From positions 5,346-69,345 of the forward strand of contig CAWEME010000025.1 in the NCBI GenBank assembly GCA_963810055.1: DNA of 64,000 nucleotides, in the 5' to 3' direction. The notes beneath the pieces are model-generated. The model ran no database searches. It saw nothing but the letters and a program-made list of their open reading frames with translations, and was not told the DNA's origin. The position numbers and the translations under genes are program-made. Source of the stretch: REEB95 sp963810055. GTDB lineage: Bacteria; Pseudomonadota; Alphaproteobacteria; ATCC43930; CGMCC-115725. Of the stretch, positions 10,101 to 18,147 are shown piece after piece (the first letter of the stretch is position 1; every line of letters starts with the position of its first letter).

Positions 10101-11217
10101 GCAGACGCAGCTCGAGGCGGTTCGCGCCGATTATGTCGGCCACACCGCCTCACATGTCGAGGTCATCAATATCACCGTGCAATACTATCTGGAGAAGGCG
10201 AAGGCCGCTCTCGAGGGGCGCGGTCTCGATCCGGCGCGTTACCTTGCCGGCATCCCGGACACACCGATGGCGCAGGCGCTGGCCGCCGCCTCACAAAAGC
10301 GCGGCAAGGCGCGCATCGATGCTTTCCTCGCCGGTTTTGGCCATCGCGCACCGCTCGACTACGAACTGGCGCAACCCCGCTACGGCGAGGACCGCATCCA
10401 GGCGGCGGCGCTCGTCGCCGGCATGGAGAAGGCTCCGGCGCCGCTGGTCCCGGCCGCGAAATTCCACCCGGAAGCCGAATGGAACGACCGCGCCCTCGCT
10501 GAGCTGGTGCAACGGGCCCGCCGGTTCCAGGCTCTCAAGGAAGAGGCAAAGCACCAATCGCTGCGACAGATCGCCTTGCTTCGCCGCATCCTTCTCGCTC
10601 TCGACCGGCGCTTCGGTCTCGCGAACGGAATCTTCCATCTCACCTTCGCCGAGATCGCCGCTGTTTCCGACGGGGAGGCGCTCGCCCGCACGCGGGCGCT
10701 TATCGCGCAGCGCCGGGGCGAGGCTTTGGCCTTCGCCGGAATGCCGCCGCTTCCCTCGGAACTCGATATTGCCACGCTCGAGACGCTGCCGCTCACCGAG
10801 GCGCAGGCGGTACCGGCAGGGGCGGGCGGGCTCACCGGAACGCCGGTATCCGACGGCGCTCCCGTGACCGGGCGGGCCTGCGTCGTCTCCATCGCCGAGG
10901 CCGAAAGCGGCGCGCCGCTCCGCGACTTCGCCGACGGAGATATCATCGTGAGCCGCATGATGCATCCGGCCTGGCTACCCTATTTCGGCCGGGCCAAGGC
11001 GCTCGTCTGCGAGGTTGGCGGCTGGCTTAGCCACGTCGCGATCCTCGCCCGCGAATGCGCCGTCCCGATGGTAATCGGGGTTCGCGGCCTCGATGCGATC
11101 GAACATGGAGAGATCCTGCAGGTCCATGCCGACGGGAGGATCGAGCGTCTCTCCACCGCGACCGCGGAGGTCGAAGAACTGCAGCCGGAGCGCCATCGGC
11201 GCTCATCGATCGCCTAG
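7171..11217 (+). CDS. Membrane fusion: two rhodanese domains, YidC/Oxa1-like module, PEP-synthase/rifampin-phosphotransferase-like dikinase
   Basis: 1348 residues. Residues 1-22 look like a signal sequence, with further hydrophobic segments at about 36-53 and 73-90. Rhodanese domain 1 (about 140-240) has the active loop CHNGNRSS with Cys202; domain 2 (about 262-360) has CYDRRS with Cys325. Residues about 385-585 resemble the YidC/Oxa1 core: a membrane segment ending LLVLPVSLKAERDQ, a charged coiled segment, RRHGMTPGRN, WWISDLGSRD and further membrane segments. Residues about 600-826 resemble the ATP-grasp part of PPDK/PEP synthase (AVRSSAAAEDG, QDIEWAY, ILQSRDITR). Residues 850-1215 resemble the helical middle region of rifampin phosphotransferases (GFGHRAPLDYELAQPR). 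Residues 1219-1328 form the swivelling phosphohistidine domain, with His1288 in GGWLSHVAILAREC. Both cysteines and the histidine are kept, so it looks active. The ribosome-binding site GGAGGG lies just upstream. Substrate unknown. Confidence 0.85.
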   Translation: MASFVIVILVAFAAFFPVPAYAIPSPDLIIGSLSSLSQIAMLAAATVGGLAVTGARPRLADGTRAPASPRRRVVLWIALGVMALSLGGNLYQHLAAKDAELARFQATLVRPSHNPGEPILDPTLKEESYSEQVADPNGISTQELATLLQKADQGQATNTNFIDVRETGETQLGELRHFTPVRWPDLFASGIDFKNKRNVLICHNGNRSSETCSALSEQGIPCNFVIGGLEKWIAEGRSMNNTQLRSPDQLRGVPRYPNDDVFLSTAEVHHLIDQDHALVLDARYPGEFEHSHIPGAINIPLRRLPTAVLKTRIAALPKQPVVLACYDRRSCFMSTVLGLELSHAGFDIRGRYTLPWEYYVPATEPPYVKAWRDSVDTSTWTKVSRTLAKVLIWVADRGIGLPVAIVLLALLSRLLVLPVSLKAERDQAALKKLSDEIAALKQRLGGDGKRFSRALSALNRRHGMTPGRNLLALVFLPVLALSVAAVTAAVHENPQALWWISDLGSRDHTLLMPALFSALVSLYLVLSVARTRMQRIVSFSLGFPAFTGLAFYLNAGADLYMVASACLMLVQRGMVAIDLAQLRQARVLRRAGNSGVIRIAEAHLAQDCGNKAKRLGIILSHGLPAPDGLVLTPVFLARFKSMSETERERQLDRLWRKSGRRLLAVRSSAAAEDGTDRSFAGVFESLLNVDRDGLAAAIAAVEASFTTHTESYGAGGAGNVILQPMIPAEYAGVLFTEAPASFGLAMVEMVAGTAEAFVSGAVAPQTYLLGRYTDRLVGDTPPPIDLAPLMALGRRIEAIFGAAQDIEWAYCGDRFLILQSRDITRTQLVNDSKTLGRERERARVLALASAVPGETVSFAQNEISELLPRPTPLSLDLMQSLWRAGGSVDLACRMLRLRHDVDDESRPYLISIFGRVYIDRHEEHKRALKVGALGAMQLRRTGDTIERDYQEQFLPELMQRVTLLEAVDFDRLSTAALQTQLEAVRADYVGHTASHVEVINITVQYYLEKAKAALEGRGLDPARYLAGIPDTPMAQALAAASQKRGKARIDAFLAGFGHRAPLDYELAQPRYGEDRIQAAALVAGMEKAPAPLVPAAKFHPEAEWNDRALAELVQRARRFQALKEEAKHQSLRQIALLRRILLALDRRFGLANGIFHLTFAEIAAVSDGEALARTRALIAQRRGEALAFAGMPPLPSELDIATLETLPLTEAQAVPAGAGGLTGTPVSDGAPVTGRACVVSIAEAESGAPLRDFADGDIIVSRMMHPAWLPYFGRAKALVCEVGGWLSHVAILARECAVPMVIGVRGLDAIEHGEILQVHADGRIERLSTATAEVEELQPERHRRSSIA

Positions 11218-11358
11218 ACCATTTTCAGACAAAATTGCTGCCGGCCCCCATTGCGTAGTCCGGCTTTGATGTTGGTTGGTGTCCGCATCAGGCGCCGCCG
11301 ATAAGCCGGTCGGGCGAGCGCCCGGCCGGGGCGGTATTGAAGGCTAAGGGAGCAACGG

Positions 11359-11823
11359 TTAAATCGCCTTGGCGGCTTTCAGCACCTCTTCGGCATGGTC
11401 CGGCACCTTCACCTTGCGCCATAGTCCGCGAATCACGCCCTTCTCGTCGATCAGGAAGGTCGAGCGTTCGATCCCCATGTATTTGCGCCCATACATGCTT
11501 TTCTGCACCCAGACGCCGTAGCGTTCGGTGACTTTGCCCTCCGCGTCCGAAGCGAGGGTGAAGGGCAGATGGTATTTCTTCTTGAACTTGTCGTGCGCCG
11601 CCACGCTGTCCCGCGATACGCCAATGATGACGGCGTCTAGTTTGCGAAAATCGGGAATGCCGTCGCGGAAGGCGCAGGCCTCGGCGGTGCAGCCCGAGGT
11701 GTCGTCCTTGGGATAGAAATAAAGCACGACCTTTTTGCCTTTGAGTTCGCTGAGCTTGACCTTGCCGCTGCCGTCGGTCGGCAGGGTGAAGTCGGGCGCC
11801 TTTTCGCCGATTTCGAGACTCAT
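11359..11823 (-). CDS. bcp: Thioredoxin-dependent peroxiredoxin, Bcp/PrxQ type
   Basis: 154-residue cytoplasmic peroxidase that reduces hydroperoxides with thioredoxin. It has the thioredoxin fold start (GEKAPDFTLPTDG), YPKDDTSGCTAEAC with peroxidatic Cys45 and resolving Cys50 five residues later as in atypical 2-Cys PrxQ enzymes, and the conserved ERSTFLIDEKG strand. Its ATG (11821-11823) overlaps the stop of glnE by 4 bp, so it is the second gene of a glnE-bcp operon. The 141 bp between its stop and the end of the preceding fusion gene hold nothing I recognise. Confidence 0.93.
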   Translation of the reverse strand: MSLEIGEKAPDFTLPTDGSGKVKLSELKGKKVVLYFYPKDDTSGCTAEACAFRDGIPDFRKLDAVIIGVSRDSVAAHDKFKKKYHLPFTLASDAEGKVTERYGVWVQKSMYGRKYMGIERSTFLIDEKGVIRGLWRKVKVPDHAEEVLKAAKAI

Positions 11824-14798
11824 GGACGGATTTCCTTCTCCCGTTGGGCTGTCTTGGCTGGCGTCTCGATGAGATTTTCGTAAAGCCGCAAGACGCGCTT
11901 GGCGCTCGCATCCATATCAGCTTTCAAGGCGGCGAAGTCAACCGCGCCTGCGCCTTTGGCCAGAATGGATTTAAGCGCGGGGGTTGCCTGGCTTTCGTCG
12001 AACGGTTCCTCGACAGTGAGCTTCAAGAGGCCCTGCACGTTGCGCCACAGCATGAGGGATGCGACCAGCGTGTCCGCGTCCTGGCGCGCCAACGCGCCGC
12101 ATTCGGCAAGCGCCAGCAACGCCGCGCGCGTGTTCTGCCGCAGCACCCGGGGCGTGCGTGCTGCTTCGCGCAGCTGCAGGTAATGGGCGATGAACTCGAT
12201 ATCGACCATGCCGCCGCGCCGGTGCTTGACCTCGAAAGCCGGCGGTTTGCGGTGTGCCGCGGCGATGCGCTGGCGCATCTCGGCGACCTCGGATGCGAGC
12301 TTGGCGGGTTCACGTTTCCGGATCAGCACCGAGCGCACCTCGTCCATCACACGGCGGCGCAACGCTTCCGGCCCGGCCACCACGCGGGCGCGGGTCAGCG
12401 CCATGTGCTCCCAGGTCCAGGCCATCTCCCGATGATAGCGGCGGAAGGCCTCGAAGCTCGAGGCGATCGGCCCGGCCATGCCCGAGGGCCTCAAGCGCAT
12501 GTCCACGTCATAGAGATTGCCCTCGGCCGTCAGCACGGTGAGCGCATTGATGAAGCGTTGGCACAGCCGCGCATAATAGGCCGGAACCGGCAAGGGCCGC
12601 GCGCCGCCAGTCGATTCGCCGGCATCGGGCGCGTCATAGATCAGGGTCAGGTCGAGGTCCGAGACGAAGGTCATCTCGCGGCTGCCGAGCTTGCCGAGGC
12701 CCAGCACCGCGCACGCGCCATGCGGCACGGTGCCGTGGACGCGCGCGAATTCGGCCGCCGTCCGCTCGAACAGCTGCTCGATCGCGGTTTCGGCGATATC
12801 GGCGAAGGCGCCGCCGGCCGCCTCGCCGTCGAGGTGATGGCGCAGCAGCTGCACGCCCACCTGAAATTTGCGTTCGCCGACCCAGCGCCGGGCGAGGTCG
12901 AGCGTCTCCTCGTAATGCCGGGCGCGGTCGAGCCATTGGTGGAGATCGGCCGCCAGGGATTCCCGCGATGGCAGGGCTGCGAAGAAATCCGCCGTCAGCC
13001 CGCTTTCGATCAAGCCGGGCCTCAGCGCCAGCGCCTCGGCCAGATTGGGCGCCGCCCCCATGATCTCGGCGATCAAGTCGATCAGCCCGGGATTCTGATA
13101 GAGCAGCGAGAAGAAATGCACCCCGGCGGGCAAGCGGCTCAGATACTGGTCGTAGCGGAGAAGGGCGGTGTCGGGATGGGATGAAGCGCCGAAGGCCTTG
13201 AGCAGCGTGGGCACCAACTCGGTCAACAGCTCGCGCGCACGCTGGCTTCGCGTCGCGCGGTAGCGGCCATGATGCCAGCCGCGGATGATTCCAGCGATGT
13301 GAGAGGGGTCGTCGAAGCCAAGGCGCGACAGTGTTTTCAAGGTTTCGGGATCATCCTCGCTGCCGGTGAAAACCAAATTTCCCGGCGACGCCAATGAGGG
13401 CAATTCCTCGAATAGTTCGGCGTAATGACTTTCAACATCGCTCAACACCCGCGTGAGACCGGCGGCGAAGAGCGCAGGCGAATCATAGCCCATGAACACC
13501 GCGATGCGCCGCAAGCCCTCGGCATCTTCGGGGATGGTATGGGTCTGGGCGTCCTCGACCATCTGCAGCCGGTGCTCGACGCGGCGCAGAAACCTGTAGG
13601 ATTGGGACATCGTCTCGGCGGCCTCGAGGGTGATGTGGCCCGCCTTGGCAAGCATCGCCAACGCCGCGCAGGTGCCGGTGACGCGCAATTGCGGCTGGCG
13701 CCCGCCCCAGATTAATTGCTGCGTCTGAGCGAAGAATTCGATCTCGCGGATGCCGCCGCGGCCCAGCTTGACGTTGTGTCCGGCGACGCCGATGGTCGCG
13801 CCGCCCTTGTGCGCGTGGATTTGGCGCTTGATCGAATGGATGTCCTGAATGGCAGCGAAGTCGAGATGCTTGCGCCAAAGGAAGGGGCCGAGCGCGGCGA
13901 TGAAATCGCGGCCCGCTTCGAGATCGCCCGCCACGGCCCGCGCGCGGATGAGCGCGGCGCGTTCCCAATTCTGTCCGGCGCTCTCGTAGTAGACGATCGC
14001 CGCCTGAAAGGACAGCGCCGGCGGGGTCGAGCCCGGATCGGGCCTGAGCCGCAAATCGGTGCGGAAGACATACCCGTCCGCCGTGCGCTCTTCCATCATG
14101 CGCACCAGCTCATGCGCCAGACGGGTGTAGAAGAATTGAAGGTCGCGCGGCCCGCAGTATCGGGTTTTTTCCGCGTCGAACAATAAAATCAGGTCGATGT
14201 CGCTCGAATAGTTGAGCTCGCCGGCGCCGAGCTTGCCGACGCCGAGAACGATGAATCCGCTGCCGCGCGCCGGGTCGGCGCGGTCATGCAGCTCGATCTC
14301 GCCCTTGGATGCTGCATCGGCAAGCAGATGGCGCGCGACCAGCGACAGAGCGCCGTCGGCAAAGGCGCTTAATGCCCCGGTTACCTTCTCGACCGGCCAT
14401 AAGCCGGCAATGTCGGCGATGGCTATGACCAAGGCGGCCTGCCGCTTGAGTACCCTCAAGCCGGCCATGAGATCGTCGCGCCCATCCTGGGGCTTGAGAT
14501 CGCGGTTGAGACTGTCTAGGAGTTCGGCGAAACTAGCTTCGGGGCCGCCTTGCCAAAGCCGCCTCAGCAAGCCGGGCTCCTTGAGACAGCAATGGGTTAG
14601 GAACGGGCTGTTGCCGAAAAGTGAAGAAAGCAGTGCCCGGCCCGACGGTTCGGCGGCGAAATCGCGCATGAAGGCGGCAAGTTGCGGGTCGTGCAGGTCT
14701 TCGGCCGTCTCGCGCCAACGCGCGAATCCGACCGCGACAGATTCTTTGTCGGCGGGAAGCGGGAGATTCTTGTAAGTGTGGCAAGATAAAGATGGCAT
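11820..14798 (-). CDS. glnE: Bifunctional glutamine synthetase adenylyltransferase/adenylyl-removing enzyme
   Basis: 992 residues with the two nucleotidyltransferase domains of GlnE: the N-terminal adenylyl-removing half with GVGKLGAGELNYSSDIDL (about 186-203) and the C-terminal adenylyl-transferring half with GLGKLGSREMTFVSDLDL (about 697-715). Each keeps the DxD metal pair. The enzyme switches glutamine synthetase off and on by AMP addition or removal under PII control. Its start codon at 14796-14798 overlaps in antisense the likely ATG of the divergent AsmA-like gene (the four bases CATG), so both promoters must lie within coding sequence. bcp follows by a 4-bp overlap. Confidence 0.95.
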   Translation of the reverse strand: MPSLSCHTYKNLPLPADKESVAVGFARWRETAEDLHDPQLAAFMRDFAAEPSGRALLSSLFGNSPFLTHCCLKEPGLLRRLWQGGPEASFAELLDSLNRDLKPQDGRDDLMAGLRVLKRQAALVIAIADIAGLWPVEKVTGALSAFADGALSLVARHLLADAASKGEIELHDRADPARGSGFIVLGVGKLGAGELNYSSDIDLILLFDAEKTRYCGPRDLQFFYTRLAHELVRMMEERTADGYVFRTDLRLRPDPGSTPPALSFQAAIVYYESAGQNWERAALIRARAVAGDLEAGRDFIAALGPFLWRKHLDFAAIQDIHSIKRQIHAHKGGATIGVAGHNVKLGRGGIREIEFFAQTQQLIWGGRQPQLRVTGTCAALAMLAKAGHITLEAAETMSQSYRFLRRVEHRLQMVEDAQTHTIPEDAEGLRRIAVFMGYDSPALFAAGLTRVLSDVESHYAELFEELPSLASPGNLVFTGSEDDPETLKTLSRLGFDDPSHIAGIIRGWHHGRYRATRSQRARELLTELVPTLLKAFGASSHPDTALLRYDQYLSRLPAGVHFFSLLYQNPGLIDLIAEIMGAAPNLAEALALRPGLIESGLTADFFAALPSRESLAADLHQWLDRARHYEETLDLARRWVGERKFQVGVQLLRHHLDGEAAGGAFADIAETAIEQLFERTAAEFARVHGTVPHGACAVLGLGKLGSREMTFVSDLDLTLIYDAPDAGESTGGARPLPVPAYYARLCQRFINALTVLTAEGNLYDVDMRLRPSGMAGPIASSFEAFRRYHREMAWTWEHMALTRARVVAGPEALRRRVMDEVRSVLIRKREPAKLASEVAEMRQRIAAAHRKPPAFEVKHRRGGMVDIEFIAHYLQLREAARTPRVLRQNTRAALLALAECGALARQDADTLVASLMLWRNVQGLLKLTVEEPFDESQATPALKSILAKGAGAVDFAALKADMDASAKRVLRLYENLIETPAKTAQREKEIRP

Positions 14799-17700
14799 GA
14801 ACGGCGCGCCGCGAAAGGATTCGGCGGAGACTGCGCGCCAAGCCGAGCCCGGTCAAGACCAAGGCAAGGCATATCTGCGCCATCTGCGTCATTTGCGCCA
14901 TCTGTGCTATCTGGCCTATGGCCTGGCGGTCTTCGTCGTGTTGTGCGCCGGCTTGGTCGGCTACGGCTTGTGGATTTTGTCGCAGGGGCCGGTGTCGCTG
15001 GACCGCTTCACGCCCTATCTGGCGCGATCGCTGTCGAGCGGCCCGAACGGTGTCCGGGTTACCATCGACCGTACGGTGCTGAGTTGGGAGCCGGGGCCGA
15101 GCTTCCGGCTGGTCACCACCGGCGTTCATCTTTTTCAGCCCGATAGCGGCGCACAACTCAATTTTCGCGAAATGGAGATGGTGCTGAGCCTCCGGGCGCT
15201 GCTCTTCGCCACCATCGCGCCGTCGCGCCTGATCCTGACCGAGCCCCAGCTGCGGCTGGAACGCGCCGCCGACGGCTCGTTGCATCTGGGATTGGCCGGT
15301 GAAGGCGAGGCGGAGAAGGGGCAAGGGGAGACTGCCGAATTCTGGGGCGATCGCCTGGTCGGCGACATCGCCGGCCCGCTCAACGGTTCGGGTCCTTTGG
15401 GATATCTCCGTGACTTCGAGATCCGCAACGCCACCCTCATCGTCGACGACCGTTCGCTCGGCGTCATCTGGAACGCCACCCTCACCGATCTTTCGCTGCA
15501 TCGCGGCAGCGACGGGCTCGCCGGCACGCTGCAACTCGCCGCCGGTATCGGCAAAAATCAGGCGCTGATCCGCGGCGATCTCGTCTTCAAGCGTCCGGGC
15601 GATCTCGTCGTCGGCTTCAACTTCGCCGGCTTGAACCCGGCGTTGTTCGCGCTGGCATCGCCGGCGCTGACGCCGCTCGCGGCGGTGGATTTGCCCGTGA
15701 CCGGCGTCATTCGCATCGCGCTCGACACCGAGAAGCTCGGCATCAACGGCGCGTCCTGCGATCTCATTTTCGGCGCGGGCGCGCTCAGGAACGAGAATCT
15801 GCCGGATGGCGCGGTGGCGATATCCCAGGGTGCGCTCAAGGCGAGCTACGATCCAGCCGCGGGCCGCGTCACCATCGACAATTTCACGCTCCATACCGGC
15901 GGCACCAGCGCCGCCGCCAGCGGTACGGTCGACCATATCGGCGCGGGGCTGCTCGCCGGCGGCTGGCCGCAGGCCTTCGACGTGGCGCTGCAGCTGGACG
16001 TCCAGAACGCGTTGCTCGACGATTTTCCCCATCTTTGGCCGGCGCGGGTCGGGCCGCGAACGCGAAGCTGGATCACCAAGCACGTCCATGACGGCACGCT
16101 CGACGACGTAAAGGCGGCGCTTGAATTCCACGTCGACACATCGCCGAACGCACCAAAACCGGTCATTGTCAGCCGTATCGACGGCACCGCCAGCTATCAC
16201 AATCTCACCGTCGAGTATTTCGCCCCGCTTGAGCCGGTGCGCGGCATTGACGGCACCCTCACATTCGACCGCACCCGCATCGATTTTGCGCCGACCAGCG
16301 GCCATGTGCTGGACGGGCAGTTCGAAAGCGGCACGGTAAAGCTGTTCAAGCTCGACACCAACGACGAAACCGCCGATGTCGACGTCAAAATCCGGGGGCC
16401 GCTGCATGACGCCCTCACCGTGCTCGATACCGAGCCGCTGGGCTATGCCAAGTCGCTGTCGCTGGACGCGGTTCATGCCGCGGGCACGTTCGATACGCAC
16501 TTATTCTTCGAGGTGCCGTTGAAACACGATCTTGATTTCGACGAGGTGGTCTATCACGCCGAAGCCGATCTCTCCGGCGTCGCGCTGCCGCAGGCGCTGT
16601 TCGGCCAGGATCTAGGCGCCGGATCCTTCAAGATGACGCTCGACCGCAATGCCCTGAAGGTCGACGGCGATGCCGAGTTGGCCGGCGTGCCGGTCAAGCT
16701 CGATTGGACCGAGAACCTGAAGAGCGGCGAGCCGGTCAAGCGGCGCTATGCAGTGCACGGGCGCGTCGACGACGCCGGGCGGCAGCGTCTCGGCATCGAT
16801 TTTCCCTCCTATGCCGTGATCCACGGCCCGGTCGATGTCGATCTGCTCTACAGCCTGTCGCGGAACGGCCGGGCGCAGGCAACTGTCACGGCCGATCTCA
16901 AGGATGCGAGCGTCGATCGATCCGAAATCGGCTGGACCAAGCAAGCGGGCGGGCCGGCGAATGTCAAATTCGCGCTCGATTTCGCCGATGACAAGCTGAC
17001 GGCGATCCATGACGCGGTACTTTCCGGCAAGGATGCCGAGGGCAGTTTGTCGGCGAGTTTCGACAAGGACGGGCTGGTGCGCCTGGACGTGCCCCGTATC
17101 AAGGCCGGCAACACCGACGCCACGGGCTTCATCCAGCGCACGCCGCAGGGGGTGTTGCACGCCTCGATTTCGGGCGCGAGCTTTGACGCCAGCGGCGTCT
17201 TCGACAATCTGTCGCGCGCGTCCTCGGAGGAATCCGGCGCCAAGCCGCTGGTCATCGACGCCAAGCTTGGCCGATTGCTGATGGGCGAGAAAGGCGCGGT
17301 GACCGGCCTGTCGGCCAGAATCGAAAGCGACGGCCCGCATTGGAAGCAGGCGAGCGTCGATGGGCTGCTGTCCGAGCGCCGCCGGATCACGGTGCGGTTC
17401 GGCGGCGATCAAGGGCCGGGCAAATTCCGCCTTCAGGCCGACGATTTCGGCGCCTTGCTGCGGCTGCTCGATGTAACGGAAGACGTTACCGGGGGCACTT
17501 TCCAGGTTACCGGCAACGCGGTCGACGAAAAAGGCAAGCGCGTGCTCAAGGGCGAGATCCGGGGCGGCAATTTCCTTTTGGTCAAGGCGCCGCTCTTCGC
17601 CAAACTGCTGTCGCTGACCTCGTTCTCCGGCATCAGCGGACTGCTCAACGGCGAGGGCATCCCCTTTACCGCCCTCGAGGCCGACATCGTCTATGGCGGC

Positions 17701-18147
17701 GGCGGCATCGCGGTCAGCAACATGCGTGCCTATGGCGGCGCCATCGGCATCAATGTCGACGGCCATGTGGATTACCAGGCCGGCACGCTCGACGCTTCGG
17801 GTACGCTGGTGCCCGCCAACATCCTCAATACCGTGCTGGGCAATATCCCGGTTCTCGGCAATCTGCTGTTGGGCGGCGAGGGACAAGGCATATTCGCCGC
17901 AAATTTCCGCATCGCCGGCCCGATCAACGATCCGCAAGTTGCGGTCAATCCGTTGAGTGCGGTGGCACCCGGCGTGCTGCGCAAGCTGTTCCTGTTCAAG
18001 GCGTGGAATCCGTCCTCCGCGCCCAAGACTCCGGCGCCCCAAAGTCCGCCGCAAATCCCGCCGTCCGGCGCTCCGGCTCCCGCCGGCGGGGGGCGAACTA
18101 GACCGGCTTCACCAACGCATGGCGCTTCTTGCCCGCCGACAGTTTGA
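14797..18147 (+). CDS. AsmA-like / DUF3971 large envelope protein
   Basis: About 1116 residues: short cytoplasmic N-terminus, one membrane segment (about residues 35-58 from this start), then a very long beta-rich periplasmic part. The DUF3971-type start (LDRFTPYLARSLSS) and the AsmA-like C-terminal stretch (YGGAIGINVDGHVDYQAGTLDASGTLVP) are visible. Such YhdP/AsmA-family proteins are thought to move or control phospholipids between the two membranes. I chose ATG 14797 rather than 14776 because the residues before it are unlikely to be coding. A 9-bp repeat (catctgcgc-like, four copies around 14875-14912) encodes LRHLRHLRHL before the membrane segment. The last 50 bp overlap tyrS tail to tail. 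Confidence 0.82.
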   Translation: MNGAPRKDSAETARQAEPGQDQGKAYLRHLRHLRHLCYLAYGLAVFVVLCAGLVGYGLWILSQGPVSLDRFTPYLARSLSSGPNGVRVTIDRTVLSWEPGPSFRLVTTGVHLFQPDSGAQLNFREMEMVLSLRALLFATIAPSRLILTEPQLRLERAADGSLHLGLAGEGEAEKGQGETAEFWGDRLVGDIAGPLNGSGPLGYLRDFEIRNATLIVDDRSLGVIWNATLTDLSLHRGSDGLAGTLQLAAGIGKNQALIRGDLVFKRPGDLVVGFNFAGLNPALFALASPALTPLAAVDLPVTGVIRIALDTEKLGINGASCDLIFGAGALRNENLPDGAVAISQGALKASYDPAAGRVTIDNFTLHTGGTSAAASGTVDHIGAGLLAGGWPQAFDVALQLDVQNALLDDFPHLWPARVGPRTRSWITKHVHDGTLDDVKAALEFHVDTSPNAPKPVIVSRIDGTASYHNLTVEYFAPLEPVRGIDGTLTFDRTRIDFAPTSGHVLDGQFESGTVKLFKLDTNDETADVDVKIRGPLHDALTVLDTEPLGYAKSLSLDAVHAAGTFDTHLFFEVPLKHDLDFDEVVYHAEADLSGVALPQALFGQDLGAGSFKMTLDRNALKVDGDAELAGVPVKLDWTENLKSGEPVKRRYAVHGRVDDAGRQRLGIDFPSYAVIHGPVDVDLLYSLSRNGRAQATVTADLKDASVDRSEIGWTKQAGGPANVKFALDFADDKLTAIHDAVLSGKDAEGSLSASFDKDGLVRLDVPRIKAGNTDATGFIQRTPQGVLHASISGASFDASGVFDNLSRASSEESGAKPLVIDAKLGRLLMGEKGAVTGLSARIESDGPHWKQASVDGLLSERRRITVRFGGDQGPGKFRLQADDFGALLRLLDVTEDVTGGTFQVTGNAVDEKGKRVLKGEIRGGNFLLVKAPLFAKLLSLTSFSGISGLLNGEGIPFTALEADIVYGGGGIAVSNMRAYGGAIGINVDGHVDYQAGTLDASGTLVPANILNTVLGNIPVLGNLLLGGEGQGIFAANFRIAGPINDPQVAVNPLSAVAPGVLRKLFLFKAWNPSSAPKTPAPQSPPQIPPSGAPAPAGGGRTRPASPTHGASCPPTV

